A stretch of DNA of 64,000 bases from Craspedostauros australis (taxonomy: Eukaryota > Bacillariophyta > Bacillariophyceae > Mastogloiales > Achnanthaceae): the NCBI GenBank assembly GCA_026770025.1, contig JAMXDE010000007.1, positions 186,001 through 250,000 of the forward strand, written 5' to 3'. Both the position numbers and the translations under genes were made by a program. Below the pieces are notes generated by a model, which made no database searches, was not told the DNA's origin, and worked only from the letters and a program-made list of their open reading frames with translations. Shown piece after piece: positions 1 through 10,006 of this stretch (position 1 is the stretch's first letter; each line of letters starts with the position of its first letter).

Positions 1-540
1 GAGTACTCGACCAATCACTACTCTGTCATTTCCTACTTCCTCTCCCGGCTCACTATGGAGGCGATCGTGACGCTTGCCCAGAACATGTTCCTGACGACCA
101 TCACCTACTTCCTCATCGACTTTCAGATGGATTATGGTCAGTACTTGATCATCACCTACGCTCTGTCCATGGTATCCACGGCACTTGCCGTCACTCTCGG
201 TAGCACAGTCGAAGATCCCAAGACCGCAACCGAGATGCTCCCAATCCTCTTCGTCCCGCAGATGCTGTTCGCAGGCTTCTTCGTTGCCACAGACCTCATC
301 CCGTCCTGGTTGCGATGGGCGCAGTACCTTTGCTCCTTGACGTACGTCCTTCGGCTGTTGGTGATCGAAGAGTTCGAGGGCTGCGAGGATGAGTTTGAGA
401 ACTGCAAGGACACCCTCGACCAGCTTGAGGCCGACGACGATGAAACCTACTGGTACTGGCTGGTGCTCATCACGCTTTTCGTGGTGTTCCGTCTGCTGTC
501 ACTCACGATCCTGACGAGCAAGGCGAACAAGTTCTACTAA
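1..540 (+). CDS. ABC transporter G family protein, C-terminal part (5' end outside window)
   Basis: The frame is open from base 1 and ends at TAA 538-540, giving about 179 residues of the C-terminus. The visible part is an ABC2-type transmembrane domain of the ABCG (White/PDR half-transporter) type: a membrane segment around TLAQNMFLTTITYFLI, then ITYALSMVSTALAVTLG, the typical PQMLFAGFFV segment followed by IPSWLRWAQYLCSLTYVLR, an acidic extracellular loop with two Cys (EGCEDEFENC), and a last membrane helix before a KANKFY tail. In this family the missing N-terminal part carries the ATP-binding cassette, and the protein exports lipids or other hydrophobic compounds across the plasma or an internal membrane. 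Substrate cannot be told. It converges on the next gene with only 295 bases between the stop codons. Confidence 0.85.
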   Translation, partial: EYSTNHYSVISYFLSRLTMEAIVTLAQNMFLTTITYFLIDFQMDYGQYLIITYALSMVSTALAVTLGSTVEDPKTATEMLPILFVPQMLFAGFFVATDLIPSWLRWAQYLCSLTYVLRLLVIEEFEGCEDEFENCKDTLDQLEADDDETYWYWLVLITLFVVFRLLSLTILTSKANKFY

Positions 541-835
541 GACCTGATGGTGGCGCTTGTCTTCTTGATAGAGCTCTGTCCTGATGGTATCTGGCTCGGC
601 CAAAGGACAAACCTGCAATGCACGAGAAAGCGCGCAACGAATGTAGTGTTCCACCGAATCCGCAAACACGCTGGCACAGCTACACCTACACCAACATAAA
701 TCTAGAATAGTAGCATTAGACATTATGGCACGTTTTAGAGTAGCGACGCATTTCGTCTTTGCTGGTTCAGCTTTGAGCTGTTTGTGTGATTTCTGCAATC
801 ATTGGAGAGATTTGGCCAGTGCGATTGCCGCATGG

Positions 836-3022
836 TTATTGAGATGAATTCGTCTTGGCTTGCTTGCAACTTGAGGGATACTCCTCGTGCTGGTTTTTGC
901 GCTTGCGACGCGAACATCCGCCGTGCGCTTCAGTGTCATGTGGATGCGGGTTGTTTGCAACACTGTGATCCCGGACCACCGAGTGGGAAAGTTCAATAGA
1001 CTCCACAGGAGGCCCATCAATCGTATCCGGCACAGATCCACCTGGGGCTCTGTGCACAGTTGGAGCTCTCTCATCGTCGCTCATAGCATCCTCTGTCTCC
1101 TCCAATGTGTTTGATCCCGAATCGTGCGAAGATGCAGGTTCATGGTGCGTCGGCTGGATCATTGGTTCTTTCTGGATTGGGTATCCGAAACGTCCGGAAC
1201 GGACTGCGTGTACGGATTCGAAATCACTTTCATGGTCACGGCTCGCCGCGTTCACTTGCGGGCAGAAGTATGGAGAAGTGAAGGGTGGTTGACGCATGCC
1301 CTGTCGAGGGGGTTCGGCCGATGCAGTGGGTGCTGACGGTGACGAAAACGGGTGATAACGACCATACAAGTGCGGTTGAGAGAATCCCGGCTGACGCACG
1401 GGCCACATGCTTCCTCCTGTACCATCGTTGGAATATTCAAGGGGATTGCTCGCATCGAATGCATGTCGGAACCTAGGTTGGATTGCACCGTGCAACGAGA
1501 CAATTGGTCGCTCCATTTGTTGTGAATCGACCATCGCGGCCGTGCCGTTTGATGCTGGAATACAATCCATTCCGCACGGTCGCGACACCTGGGCTTGGTA
1601 CGCAGTTCTGTCCAACTTGTTTCCCATGAAACCACTCCCATCGGTCTCGTGGTGACGGAGTTCGGTTGTGCCCATTTTATCCGTCCAAGTGTTGGTCAAC
1701 GACGTCAATCGAGCGTCCATGGAGTGGAGCTGTTGCATCAAAGCAGATACGTCTGTGTCTGTTGCACCATCGAACCCATTCCGCTGTGGCGCATTTGAAA
1801 AGACGGATCGGTAGATGCCGTGGAGATATAGAATTGCGACAAGCGACGCCATCAAGTTGGCGAAGAGTTGGAGCACTGGAATTCCTCCCACCTGCATTGC
1901 TGTGTGCGTTTCTAAAATGCGGTTGAAGACGGTGTGAATGACACCCAAAATGATGAGACGTTGACGCGTTGCTCGGTGCGACAGAGGCGCCGTGGCGATG
2001 ATGATGACCGCAAGCCACCCAAGCATGGCGACCAATGCTTTGAGCAGGGCGATCTTGCTTCGTCCGAAGTGTTGCACCGCATCGAATAGTGAAAACCAAG
2101 GATCGACAGTATTTCTAGCCTGATGCAAGGCGCTCATAATTCCCTCAAGTTCTGCCTTTTGGGCCGCCAAGGACTGTTCCTGTTGCTCCCTCAACTCCGA
2201 ATGCATCTGCTTCCATTTGGTGGTCTTGTCGGTGATTTCGGATTGGATGAGATGGACTTGAGTCGCGAGGGAGCCAGTTTGGTTTTGAACGTGTTGTGAG
2301 AAGACGCTGTGCAGGTCCATCATATGATGGTACTGCTCCCTGTGGGCGAGTTGCATTCTTTGCTGCTCGAGCTTGAGATCGTCAAGGTTGTTGCGAACCT
2401 GGCTTGATGCTTGTGCGAGCAGGTGGCTGGTGGATTCGAAATGCAGCACGGCCACCTCCTGGAGCAAGCGGGTGCAGAGTTGGTTGACGTATGAGAAAAA
2501 GTGCGTGTACGCCTGAAGGCCAGGCTCGGAAAGCAGTTTCAAGCACGTGGATGTATCTTCCGGCGTGGTCGGAACCTGCTGTGCGCACATTTCTAGGGCT
2601 TGATCTGTTCCGGTGGCCCTGTTGCCATCATAGAGCGGACGCCCAACATCGGTGAGATGGCAGCTCGCCAGGGCCAAGGCGAGCTGTTTCTGTTGATCCA
2701 CCGTCATTGACAGGCACATCTGGGAGGCGTCACCCTGCGCTGGAACTGCGTTGATGGCATCAACTGCCTCCAACCAACACTGTGGTGACGACGGCAGTTG
2801 GTGGGTCGCTGGCATGATGTTATGGTCATCATTAGATTGGGGCATGCCGTGCACTGATCCATCGTGTCGGTTGCGAATGGAGTTGACGTTGCCGTTGGCG
2901 TAGTGCTGGTTGATGTGCTGGGAACCGAGCATGATGTTTCCTGCTGCTGATTGCGCAACGGCAGTGGACGGTGCATGTTGCACTGCCAGCATTGCGAAGA
3001 GAAAGGGGCATTTGAAGGCCAT
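836..3022 (-). CDS. GEX1: KAR5/GEX1/Brambleberry-like nuclear envelope fusion (karyogamy) protein
   Basis: Single open frame of 728 residues. The start ATG at 3022 is followed by a hydrophobic leader (MAFKCPFLFAML...). Residues about 80-190 carry the family's Cys-rich module: CWLEAVDAI, then QLALALASCHL..GRPLY, further Cys residues, and YTHFFSYVNQLC. This order is the hallmark of KAR5, plant GEX1 and fish Brambleberry. It is followed by a long heptad-rich coiled coil (about 195-310) and by two or three hydrophobic segments near 330-405 (LLKALVAMLGWLAVIIIA; LQLFANLMASLVAILYL). The last 300 residues are polar and low complexity and end with a basic RRKRK cluster. In other eukaryotes these proteins sit in the nuclear envelope and act in fusion of gamete nuclei. 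Role here is by homology; other long-coiled membrane proteins are the alternative. Confidence 0.82.
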   Translation of the reverse strand: MAFKCPFLFAMLAVQHAPSTAVAQSAAGNIMLGSQHINQHYANGNVNSIRNRHDGSVHGMPQSNDDHNIMPATHQLPSSPQCWLEAVDAINAVPAQGDASQMCLSMTVDQQKQLALALASCHLTDVGRPLYDGNRATGTDQALEMCAQQVPTTPEDTSTCLKLLSEPGLQAYTHFFSYVNQLCTRLLQEVAVLHFESTSHLLAQASSQVRNNLDDLKLEQQRMQLAHREQYHHMMDLHSVFSQHVQNQTGSLATQVHLIQSEITDKTTKWKQMHSELREQQEQSLAAQKAELEGIMSALHQARNTVDPWFSLFDAVQHFGRSKIALLKALVAMLGWLAVIIIATAPLSHRATRQRLIILGVIHTVFNRILETHTAMQVGGIPVLQLFANLMASLVAILYLHGIYRSVFSNAPQRNGFDGATDTDVSALMQQLHSMDARLTSLTNTWTDKMGTTELRHHETDGSGFMGNKLDRTAYQAQVSRPCGMDCIPASNGTAAMVDSQQMERPIVSLHGAIQPRFRHAFDASNPLEYSNDGTGGSMWPVRQPGFSQPHLYGRYHPFSSPSAPTASAEPPRQGMRQPPFTSPYFCPQVNAASRDHESDFESVHAVRSGRFGYPIQKEPMIQPTHHEPASSHDSGSNTLEETEDAMSDDERAPTVHRAPGGSVPDTIDGPPVESIELSHSVVRDHSVANNPHPHDTEAHGGCSRRKRKNQHEEYPSSCKQAKTNSSQ

Positions 3023-3825
3023 GGCGGTTGATCGATGCTTACTATCAGATGATGTGTTGTGATGTAAATAGCTGGTGTTGCTGCTACTGCTGCTGTTGTC
3101 GATGGCGATGATGAAGACGATGGTGATGACAGATGAACATTCGAAAAGAATGAGAGGAGAGGAGCTGTGATCAGAGCTGTGACTTCCAACGCCCGAAGCG
3201 TAGCTGTCGGCCGATGTGTGCTCGTCTTCTCTTCCTCTGGACTAGTAGTATGTCACCACCGCCATGCAGAACTCGTCGACCGCAGTCGTGCTCGTGCCGT
3301 GCTCAATTGAGATCCGTCAACTCATGATCAATCCATGCACCCTCGGCAGATCCATCATCGTGCCTTCATCTGTTGGCAATGCTACACACACGATTGTGAT
3401 TGCAACTGCGAACATGATTATGGTGCCTATGATTACTCCACGATTGCGTCCAACACCATCTTCCGATCTTGTTGTGTGGCGTCCAGTGCCAACAAAACCA
3501 CCACAGTCTTTCCGATCGTGTTCGAGTTTCGCGCGCTTCCACAGACAATAATTTCAACCCTGATGCGGTTTAACCGTTACTTAACTGTGATTCGAAATGT
3601 TCGTCAAGCACAACGGACGGAAATTCGAAAGACAAGGTCCGACACCGAGACAAGATCCAAAACCCCCGAAACAGACAGACCACACACAAAGGTCCTCGAC
3701 GCCACACATCGCTGCGGATCGAGTAGCCAGAGATGATGGTCGTAGAAGGCAAAACAGAACAATCGCGAAAACATTATCTCTCCAAACACAACCACCACAT
3801 TTGCACAACTAAACTCGGACGCAAC
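3023..3825. promoter_or_regulatory. Divergent intergenic region between GEX1-like and HU-like genes
   Basis: About 800 bases separate two divergent start codons, so it probably holds both promoters and 5' leaders. No gene is supported. There is a GATGATGAAGACGATGG-type trinucleotide-rich stretch at 3100-3130. No clear TATA box was picked out by eye. Confidence 0.4.
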
Positions 3826-4802
3826 ATGATGATGTCTTCTTCGTCTCGAATGGTGCTGCGGCGGTTGCAGATGCAGCATGGCGCAGCAAGCGCAAGCGCA
3901 ATGAAGATGGCCATGGCGCGGCCCTTCTCGAGCACGCAGAGCGTGCTCATGGCAGCCAAATCAAAGTCCAAGAGCAATCTCATCACCAAGATCAATATCG
4001 CTGAACATGTTGCCGCCGAACACGAACTCTCCAAGGCAAAGTCGAAGCGGATTGTGGATTCCATCGTTGACTTCATGACACAAGTAAGGAACCTCAGTCA
4101 GCGCAACAAGCGCAGATGCATGGATGTATCGATGCGTGTATACGCACACACAGGCTGGTGGGAGGTGGCATATTAGAGTAGAGGTGATTCTACACTTCCA
4201 GTTCACGCACATTCGTTTCGCACGGCACGATCCATCATCTATCCATCAGAGACGGGTTGGGCTGAGTTGCATTGCATTGCACTGGGCGAGTGGATGAACA
4301 TGTGATCTCATGGTAGCTCGTTCCACAGCTGTGTGCATGCGTGGTTGTGGTTGATCCATTGTATCATCGCTTCATCGGTTGTTGGCAGCAAACAATGAGT
4401 CCTCGTACTTGACTTCGCGCGTAAATCGGATCATTGACTGGGACCGTTGTGTTGATGATCGCCCATCAGCATGTTTCATTCCAATGACGAGATAGCGTCA
4501 CCACTGTTGCTGCTTCTGTTGATGATGCTACAGTCACCTTGCCACATCTTGCACTCAACAACTCACCACTCTCTCTCTCTCTCTGCCGTTCTGTGCTCAC
4601 GGCGCTTCTTGATCACACCAATGAAAAGACCATTGTGGATGGCAAGACCCTCAGACTCACCGAGTTCGGAATCTTCTCTCAACAGACATCCAAGGCGCGA
4701 ATGGGCATCAACCCACAGACGATGGCCAACATCGAAATCCCTGAGAAGCAACGGATCAAGTTCAAGGCTTCCGGCGTGTTGAAGGAACAGGTGAACAAGT
4801 AA
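3826..4802 (+). CDS. HU/IHF-like DNA-binding protein, organelle-targeted, two exons
   Basis: Exon 1 is 3826-4083 and exon 2 is 4629-4802, about 143 residues in total. The intron (4084-4628) starts GTAAGG and ends AAG; the acceptor was placed by aligning the protein to bacterial HU, where DFMTQ joins directly to TIVDGKTLRLTEFG without a gap. The first 40 residues form a mitochondrial-type presequence (Arg/Ser/Met-rich, with ARPFSS). The rest is a complete HU fold: helices with NIAEHVAAEHELSKAKSKRIV, then LTEFGIFSQQ, the DNA-grasping arm ARMGINPQT, and IKFKASGVLKEQVN. HU proteins bend and compact organellar DNA. Plastid rather than mitochondrial import is possible. An upstream in-frame ATG at 3733 would lengthen the leader and is less likely. 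Confidence 0.82.
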
Positions 4803-6101
4803 GGGCGCTGCCAACAGGTATCGACTTGCTCACTTCTGTTCGTCGACAGCATGGAGGTAAACTAAGACATCTTGACTACCACACATACATTTGGACGTTC
4901 ATACGCACATACGTAAGAGTATGTCCAAACAAGGCTTTGAGTATCTGATCATGTCTTGCTAGCGGAGTGGCAGGGCATGGCCGCGACGGAGACTGCACTT
5001 GCCTTCCGAACGGCTCGATTCTCTCTAGAGAGGTTCCGTTACTATTGATAACATTGCCATTTGATAGGTAGAGCATACAGTGTCATCATGTTGGAGGATC
5101 CCCAGCTTCGTCGCTCACCCAAGGCTTCTACCATCATGTCTCTACTCGCACGGGCCATCGCTCTTGACTACGATCGTGGCCTTTCCTGACTTGAAGATGC
5201 GCTTGCTTCTGTTTGCCTTGGTCTTGCAATCTTCAGCAGTCACCACTATTCACTGTTGTCGTCTATGACTGCTGCAAGGGTGGAGTTTCCCACGAGTTCT
5301 GCTGGAGTGCCACCGAGAGTGCTTGCAATGATGTCGGAGACACCTGCCGCCAAGTCGTCAGCGAGACTTCGGACGATCCTGGGGACAAAGATCAAGATGA
5401 AGATGAGGAGGAGGTTGTCGGTGGACATCAACATGTGGTTTGGCACAACAAGAGAGCGGTGTCTGTGTCTTCCACAGCACCAAGCTCGATCTTGCCATGG
5501 AAAGATGGTGTTGGGATTCTTGCTCCTGCTTTTGCTTGCCTTTGGACCAACAGGAGTTCCAAAGTTGTGATTCAAGTGAGGAGTGGGCACGAAAGCCGTG
5601 CCGCATGTTGAGTCAAGCACCCTGATGATCTTAGATCAGACTGAGTGAGAAAGAACGCTTCATCATCATGTTCCAAGTACGAAGACACGCCACTCGTATC
5701 CAAAAGCGAGGACACAAACACGCAAACGATTGGCCACAGAACACGATCGGCACAATCCGAAGAGATGATGATGGATGAACGTTCGTTGCTTTGATTCTTT
5801 CATTCCGCAACAAGACGACATGGGCACTAATGTTCCTTGCTTGCTCCAGACAATCAAACACAAGATTCTCAGAAGAAACATTGTGCGTCAATGGAAGTAG
5901 AGAAGGAGGTGTTGTTACGATATTGTGTGACGATGTTGTGTGACCGTATATCTGCGAGATTGTCGTCCAATCAGCATCTGTTCTTGCTCTTGCGATCGGC
6001 CGTTGCAATTGCTGTTGGCAAGCCGCGCCTCGCCGCACCAAACATTGTCGAGCCATGCGATGATGCCAACTAACGTACCGATCTCTCGTGCGGTGATGTG
6101 T
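4803..6101. other. Mostly unassigned intergenic stretch
   Basis: Apart from the weak minus-strand frame at 5246-5620, neither strand shows a recognisable protein, RNA gene or clear repeat. It lies between the HU-like stop and the ProRS stop, so it is a 3' flank for both. Confidence 0.3.
5246..5620 (-). CDS. Small hypothetical membrane protein (uncertain)
   Basis: A 124-residue frame with no recognised family. The second half looks more like a protein than the antisense frames: a hydrophobic stretch LLLIFILIFVPRIV is followed by an acidic, helix-prone tail (SLADDLAAGVSDIIAS...LAAVIDDNSE). The first half is Arg/Ser/His-rich and could be spurious, so a real gene might begin at an internal Met or at an upstream exon. 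The opposite strand also carries a frame of similar length ending in a hydrophobic tail, so the strand is not certain. Confidence 0.25.
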   Translation of the reverse strand: MLDSTCGTAFVPTPHLNHNFGTPVGPKASKSRSKNPNTIFPWQDRAWCCGRHRHRSLVVPNHMLMSTDNLLLIFILIFVPRIVRSLADDLAAGVSDIIASTLGGTPAELVGNSTLAAVIDDNSE

Positions 6102-7971
6102 TTAGTAGGATCGTCCCCACAGCACCCAGCAGGTCGCAAGCTCTCCACTGGCGATGCACTTGGTGCCCGCTGGAAGCTCTGGCTGATCGAATGGGATGCA
6201 CAGGGTCTTGCCTGCCACGGATGTCGCTGTGCGTTCGTCCTCTCCCTCCTGACCGAGGCTCTTCAATGACTCCTCGCGGCTGGTCTTCTTCACCCACTCC
6301 TCCCATTCCTGGTTCTCTCCGCCGATCCACGGGGTGAGGATGAGGTTGTGCTTCTCGAGGTTGGGCACGAAGTCCTTCCACTCGGTCACCTTGACGACGT
6401 GAGCGTCGCGGACCTCCTTGGCCTTGGTGAACATGGCATCATGGATCTCATTCAGCTTGGTCACCAGGGCATCGCCCAATCCATCCACCGGCATGTCGAT
6501 CTTGTCGCGGTTGTACCGGATGACGCAACGGCACGTGCCGCCCTCGATATCACGTGGTCCGACCTCGATGCGGATCGGGACACCCTTCTGCTCCCAGTGG
6601 GCATACTTCCAACCTGGCTTGTAGATGCTGCGATCGTCGAACTTGACGCGGATGCCTTTCGACTTGAGATCCTTGAGGATGCTCTCGCAGTACGGAGCGG
6701 CGTCCTCCAACGTCAGCTTCTTGCTGACGATTGGCACGATGACCGCCTGTAATGGCGACACGCGTGGTGGCATCACCAGACCAGTGTCATCTCCGTGCAC
6801 CATGATCATGACGCCGATCGTTCGCGTGGTGATTCCCCACGATGTCTGCCAGACCACGTCGGACTCGCCCTTCTCGTTCTGGTAGGTGATGTCGAACATC
6901 TTTCCGAAGTTCTGGCCCAGATGGTGCGATGTGGCACCCTGGATGGCGCGTCCCGATGTGGGGATGTACGCCTCGACGGTGGTGGTCGATTGACCGCCGG
7001 CGAACTTTTCCTTCTCGGTCTTGTGTCCCGGGATGACAGGGACGCAGAGCAGATCCTGGTACACACGCTTGTACAAGTCCAGCGCCTTCATCACCATGTC
7101 GTTGGCCTCCTCGGAGGTGGCATGGGCTGTGTGGCCCTCCTGCCACAGGAATTCGCGAGTTCTGAGGAATGGGGTTGGATCCTTGAACTCCCATCGCACC
7201 ACGTTGCTCCATTGGTTGAGCTTCAACGGAAGGTCTCTGTGCGATCGGATCCAATCGGAGTATGCTGGGTACATGATGGTCTCGGATGTTGGACGGATGG
7301 CAATTTGCTTGGCAAGGTCCGTGTCTCCGCTCTTTGTCACCCATGCGACCTCTGGGGAGAATCCTGCGACGTGATCCTTCTCCTTCTCCAAACGATCTTG
7401 CGATACGAACAGCGGGAAGTACGCATTCTCAACACCGAGTTCTTCGATCTGCGCGTCAACATATATGAATATTTATGTTTTGTGCGGCATCGTTTGTTGA
7501 GCATTATTGCGTGCCATTCATTCATTCATTCGTTCAATCAATCCGTTTCATTTGTATCCGTTGTTGATTTGAAGAGTTCGTTCATGAGGAATGGAGAGAG
7601 ACAGAGAGAGCGAAAGAGTGGGTGCATATGGAAGAGTAGCGGACCTATGAGCAAGCGATTGGAGTTCACACCAATAATGTTCCGCATGACGCGACTCTCA
7701 TCCAACGAACGCTCCGCAAAGTCGCATCAAGTGACTTCGACAGTCACCACCCAGCAAATAAACGTACCTCCTTGTTGAACCAAGCTTGGATGAGCTCCCA
7801 GATCTTGAAGGACCATGGACGTAGGATGTAGCACCCGCTGATGTCGTAGTAGGAGATCATCTCACTGAGGACGATGACATCGGAGTACCATTCTGGGAAG
7901 TTCTCCTCCTTCTTCCACTGCAGCTTCAGCAGCGTCTGCCCCTTCTTCGAGGCCTTCTTTGGGTTTGCCAT
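6102..7971 (-). CDS. proS: Prolyl-tRNA synthetase, eukaryotic/archaeal type, two exons
   Basis: Exon 1 is 7768-7971 (68 residues, [11 protein letters not shown]...WFNKE) and exon 2 is about 6102-7442, giving about 514 residues. The intron opens with GTACGT. The acceptor at 7443 was chosen because it keeps frame into [12 protein letters not shown]; a nearby CAG would not. Class II motifs are clear: [13 protein letters not shown], then [59 protein letters not shown], and the anticodon-binding domain with [22 protein letters not shown]. It ends WGRSY, the C-terminal Tyr ending of the archaeal/eukaryotic ProRS group. It charges tRNA-Pro, probably in the cytosol, as there is no transit peptide. 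No Glu-tRNA synthetase fusion is present. Confidence 0.95.
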
Positions 7972-8991
7972 TCTTCTTCTGTCGCGGTGTATCGGTATGT
8001 GTCTTTCGGTATCACCTTATTTCTTGCAACCTCTTGATGGACAGACTCTCGATCCAGCCGTTGAAGGTATGAACTAATGAGAGGATGAGGATGTGAAGAT
8101 CTATTTTGTGATCTTTTGTTGCGTTTGCGTGTTGCCAACGGTTGTTTGCCATGACTTCTCGTTGTTCTCGTTGTTCTCGTTGTTCTTGGTGGTGATGGTC
8201 GGAACAAAACGATGACCTCGAGTCACAAGTGTCACAATTATTCAGTCGCGAGTTAACACGACTCATATTCATGACACGATTGAGTAACTGGAGTCAACCT
8301 CATTCCGTCTTGAAACGGATATTACACACCCATTTTTACAGACAGACAGATAACTTTCAGTAGATGCGGTAAGTGGAACGGAATCGAAGTGGTCTTTCGT
8401 TCGCTTGTTGATCGTTTTGTTGGCTGGTTGGTTGTTGACCATGGTGGCGAGCTGGGAAGGAGAAATGCAGCAACGACAGCCTCACCATCGCCTGCAACAA
8501 CAGCACCGACAGCAACACCAAACCAGCATCGCAAACACCCGTATCTGAGGTAAGGACGATGGCGCGATGCCGCTTGTGCCGACCGTTCAGGCCAACCCGA
8601 CGACGTGAAGGACCGCGATGAGGCCCCACGAATATCAGCAACATTGGAGGGGTCTGTGGTCGAAGGGAGGATGCGGTGCGAGCGCTATTGCGCTTTCTCC
8701 ATCCAGATAAGGAAAGGACGGGACGGAGGTTGCGATGTCGGGCATGTCTGCAATGCGGTTGGAGTCCATCCCTACAACAGAGGTTGTTCTCGATGCGGAG
8801 CGACGATCATGAGCAGTAGGAAGAGCGTCAACCCACAGATAGCCCAGCCAAGCAATCAGCATTCTCACAAACAGCAATCATCTGCCTTCGTCCTTGTGCT
8901 CGATCCAACACACTCCTTTCACTCGCGAAAACACAATCATAACACAGGTCGAAAACACACGAATTCACACTCCGCACAACACACGCACAAG
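7972..8991. promoter_or_regulatory. Divergent intergenic region between ProRS and RPS21
   Basis: About one kilobase between divergent starts. It contains a short tandem of the 9-mer GTTGTTCTC at about 8161-8195. The last 100 bases before the RPS21 ATG are rich in A and C, like a leader. No gene was supported on either strand. Confidence 0.4.
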
Positions 8992-9249
8992 ATGCAGAAC
9001 GAAGCAGGAGAAAACGTCGACCTTTACGTCCCAAGAAAGTGCTCTTGGACCACCAGACTCATCTCCGCCAAGGATCACTCCAGCGTGCAGATCAATGTTG
9101 CCAACGTCGACCCAGTCACAGGAATTGCCACAGGTGAAGCCACACCATTCGCCCTTGTTGGATACATCCGATTCAAGTCGGAGGGAGACATGGCCCTTTC
9201 CTCTTTGGTAAAAAAGAACGATGCCCTGATGCTTTCGGCAGAAGAGTAG
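8992..9249 (+). CDS. RPS21: Small ribosomal subunit protein eS21
   Basis: An 85-residue single-exon protein. It begins MQNEAGENVDLYVPRKCSWT, nearly the same as animal and fungal eS21 (MQNDAGEFVDLYVPRKCS), and continues through AKDHSSVQINVANVDPVTG and VGYIRFKSEGD to its end at TAG 9247-9249. Length matches the family. The ATG sits in a good eukaryotic context (CAAGATGC) after an AC-rich leader. eS21 is a structural protein of the 40S subunit, needed for late 18S rRNA processing in yeast. Confidence 0.95.
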   Translation: MQNEAGENVDLYVPRKCSWTTRLISAKDHSSVQINVANVDPVTGIATGEATPFALVGYIRFKSEGDMALSSLVKKNDALMLSAEE

Positions 9250-10006
9250 ACTGGTAACTCATAGAGCGGAACAAAATAAACAGCTTTCCAACACCTCTTC
9301 CTTGCCTGTGCTGCCTGCGCCCATGTGTATGTGAGTGCTGTGGCAAATGAACATTGGACTCTCTATTCCACGAGCTATAAGACCTGGTTTGCAGAGTGGG
9401 CGATGAAGACCAGCTCGGTAGAACTGGACATCGGAGATCTTCTACAAATGATTCATAGTAACTCACGCAGAATGCTGTGTAGACTCTGGAAGAAATAGTC
9501 CAACGATGTGCGCAGCACAAACATCCCAACTATTGATCCATCATGAACCACTCTGCTGCATCAGAGCTGTCACATAGTCCTGAGATCTTTGTCACCTTGG
9601 GTGCATGAAGCTCTTCTCCTACACCCTTCCGGAATGCGGCAAAGGAAGCGCAACACTACCTTGCTTGCCTCTATTTTGAGAGATAGACGAGTCGTGGATA
9701 CCACAACTCATAACCCGCCTGTCGCCCATCATTTGTTTGTGTTCCTTCGTGCCGATCATCCAAACACCAACTCACCCGCGATGACTGGCGATCCCATCAC
9801 AACCAGAACCCGCACACCCAACACATCCACTTGTGGAGTGCCAACAGTTGCAACACTCCTTACTGACAGTCCCGGCTGAGCATCTCTCGGTCTCCGTCTA
9901 TCTCACTTCATCCATCCTCACGAGCCAAGCAGCAGACGCTCTTGAGCATACTATTATAACATAAGCGTGCATCAGTACAAGTGCACCAATCCAAATCGCA
10001 GACAAC
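9250..10006. other. Intergenic region, nothing recognised
   Basis: Holds the RPS21 3' flank and the promoter of the dioxygenase fusion gene. Neither strand gives a believable protein, and no repeat longer than a few bases stands out. Confidence 0.4.

Noticed and set aside
3826-4802. HU-like gene as bacterial contamination or prophage
   Set aside because: It has a spliceosomal intron placed exactly in the HU alignment and an organelle presequence, and sits among eukaryotic genes.
9908-10006. Longer N-terminus for the dioxygenase fusion
   Set aside because: No in-frame upstream ATG without a stop; ATG 10007 has a good context (ACAACATGG).
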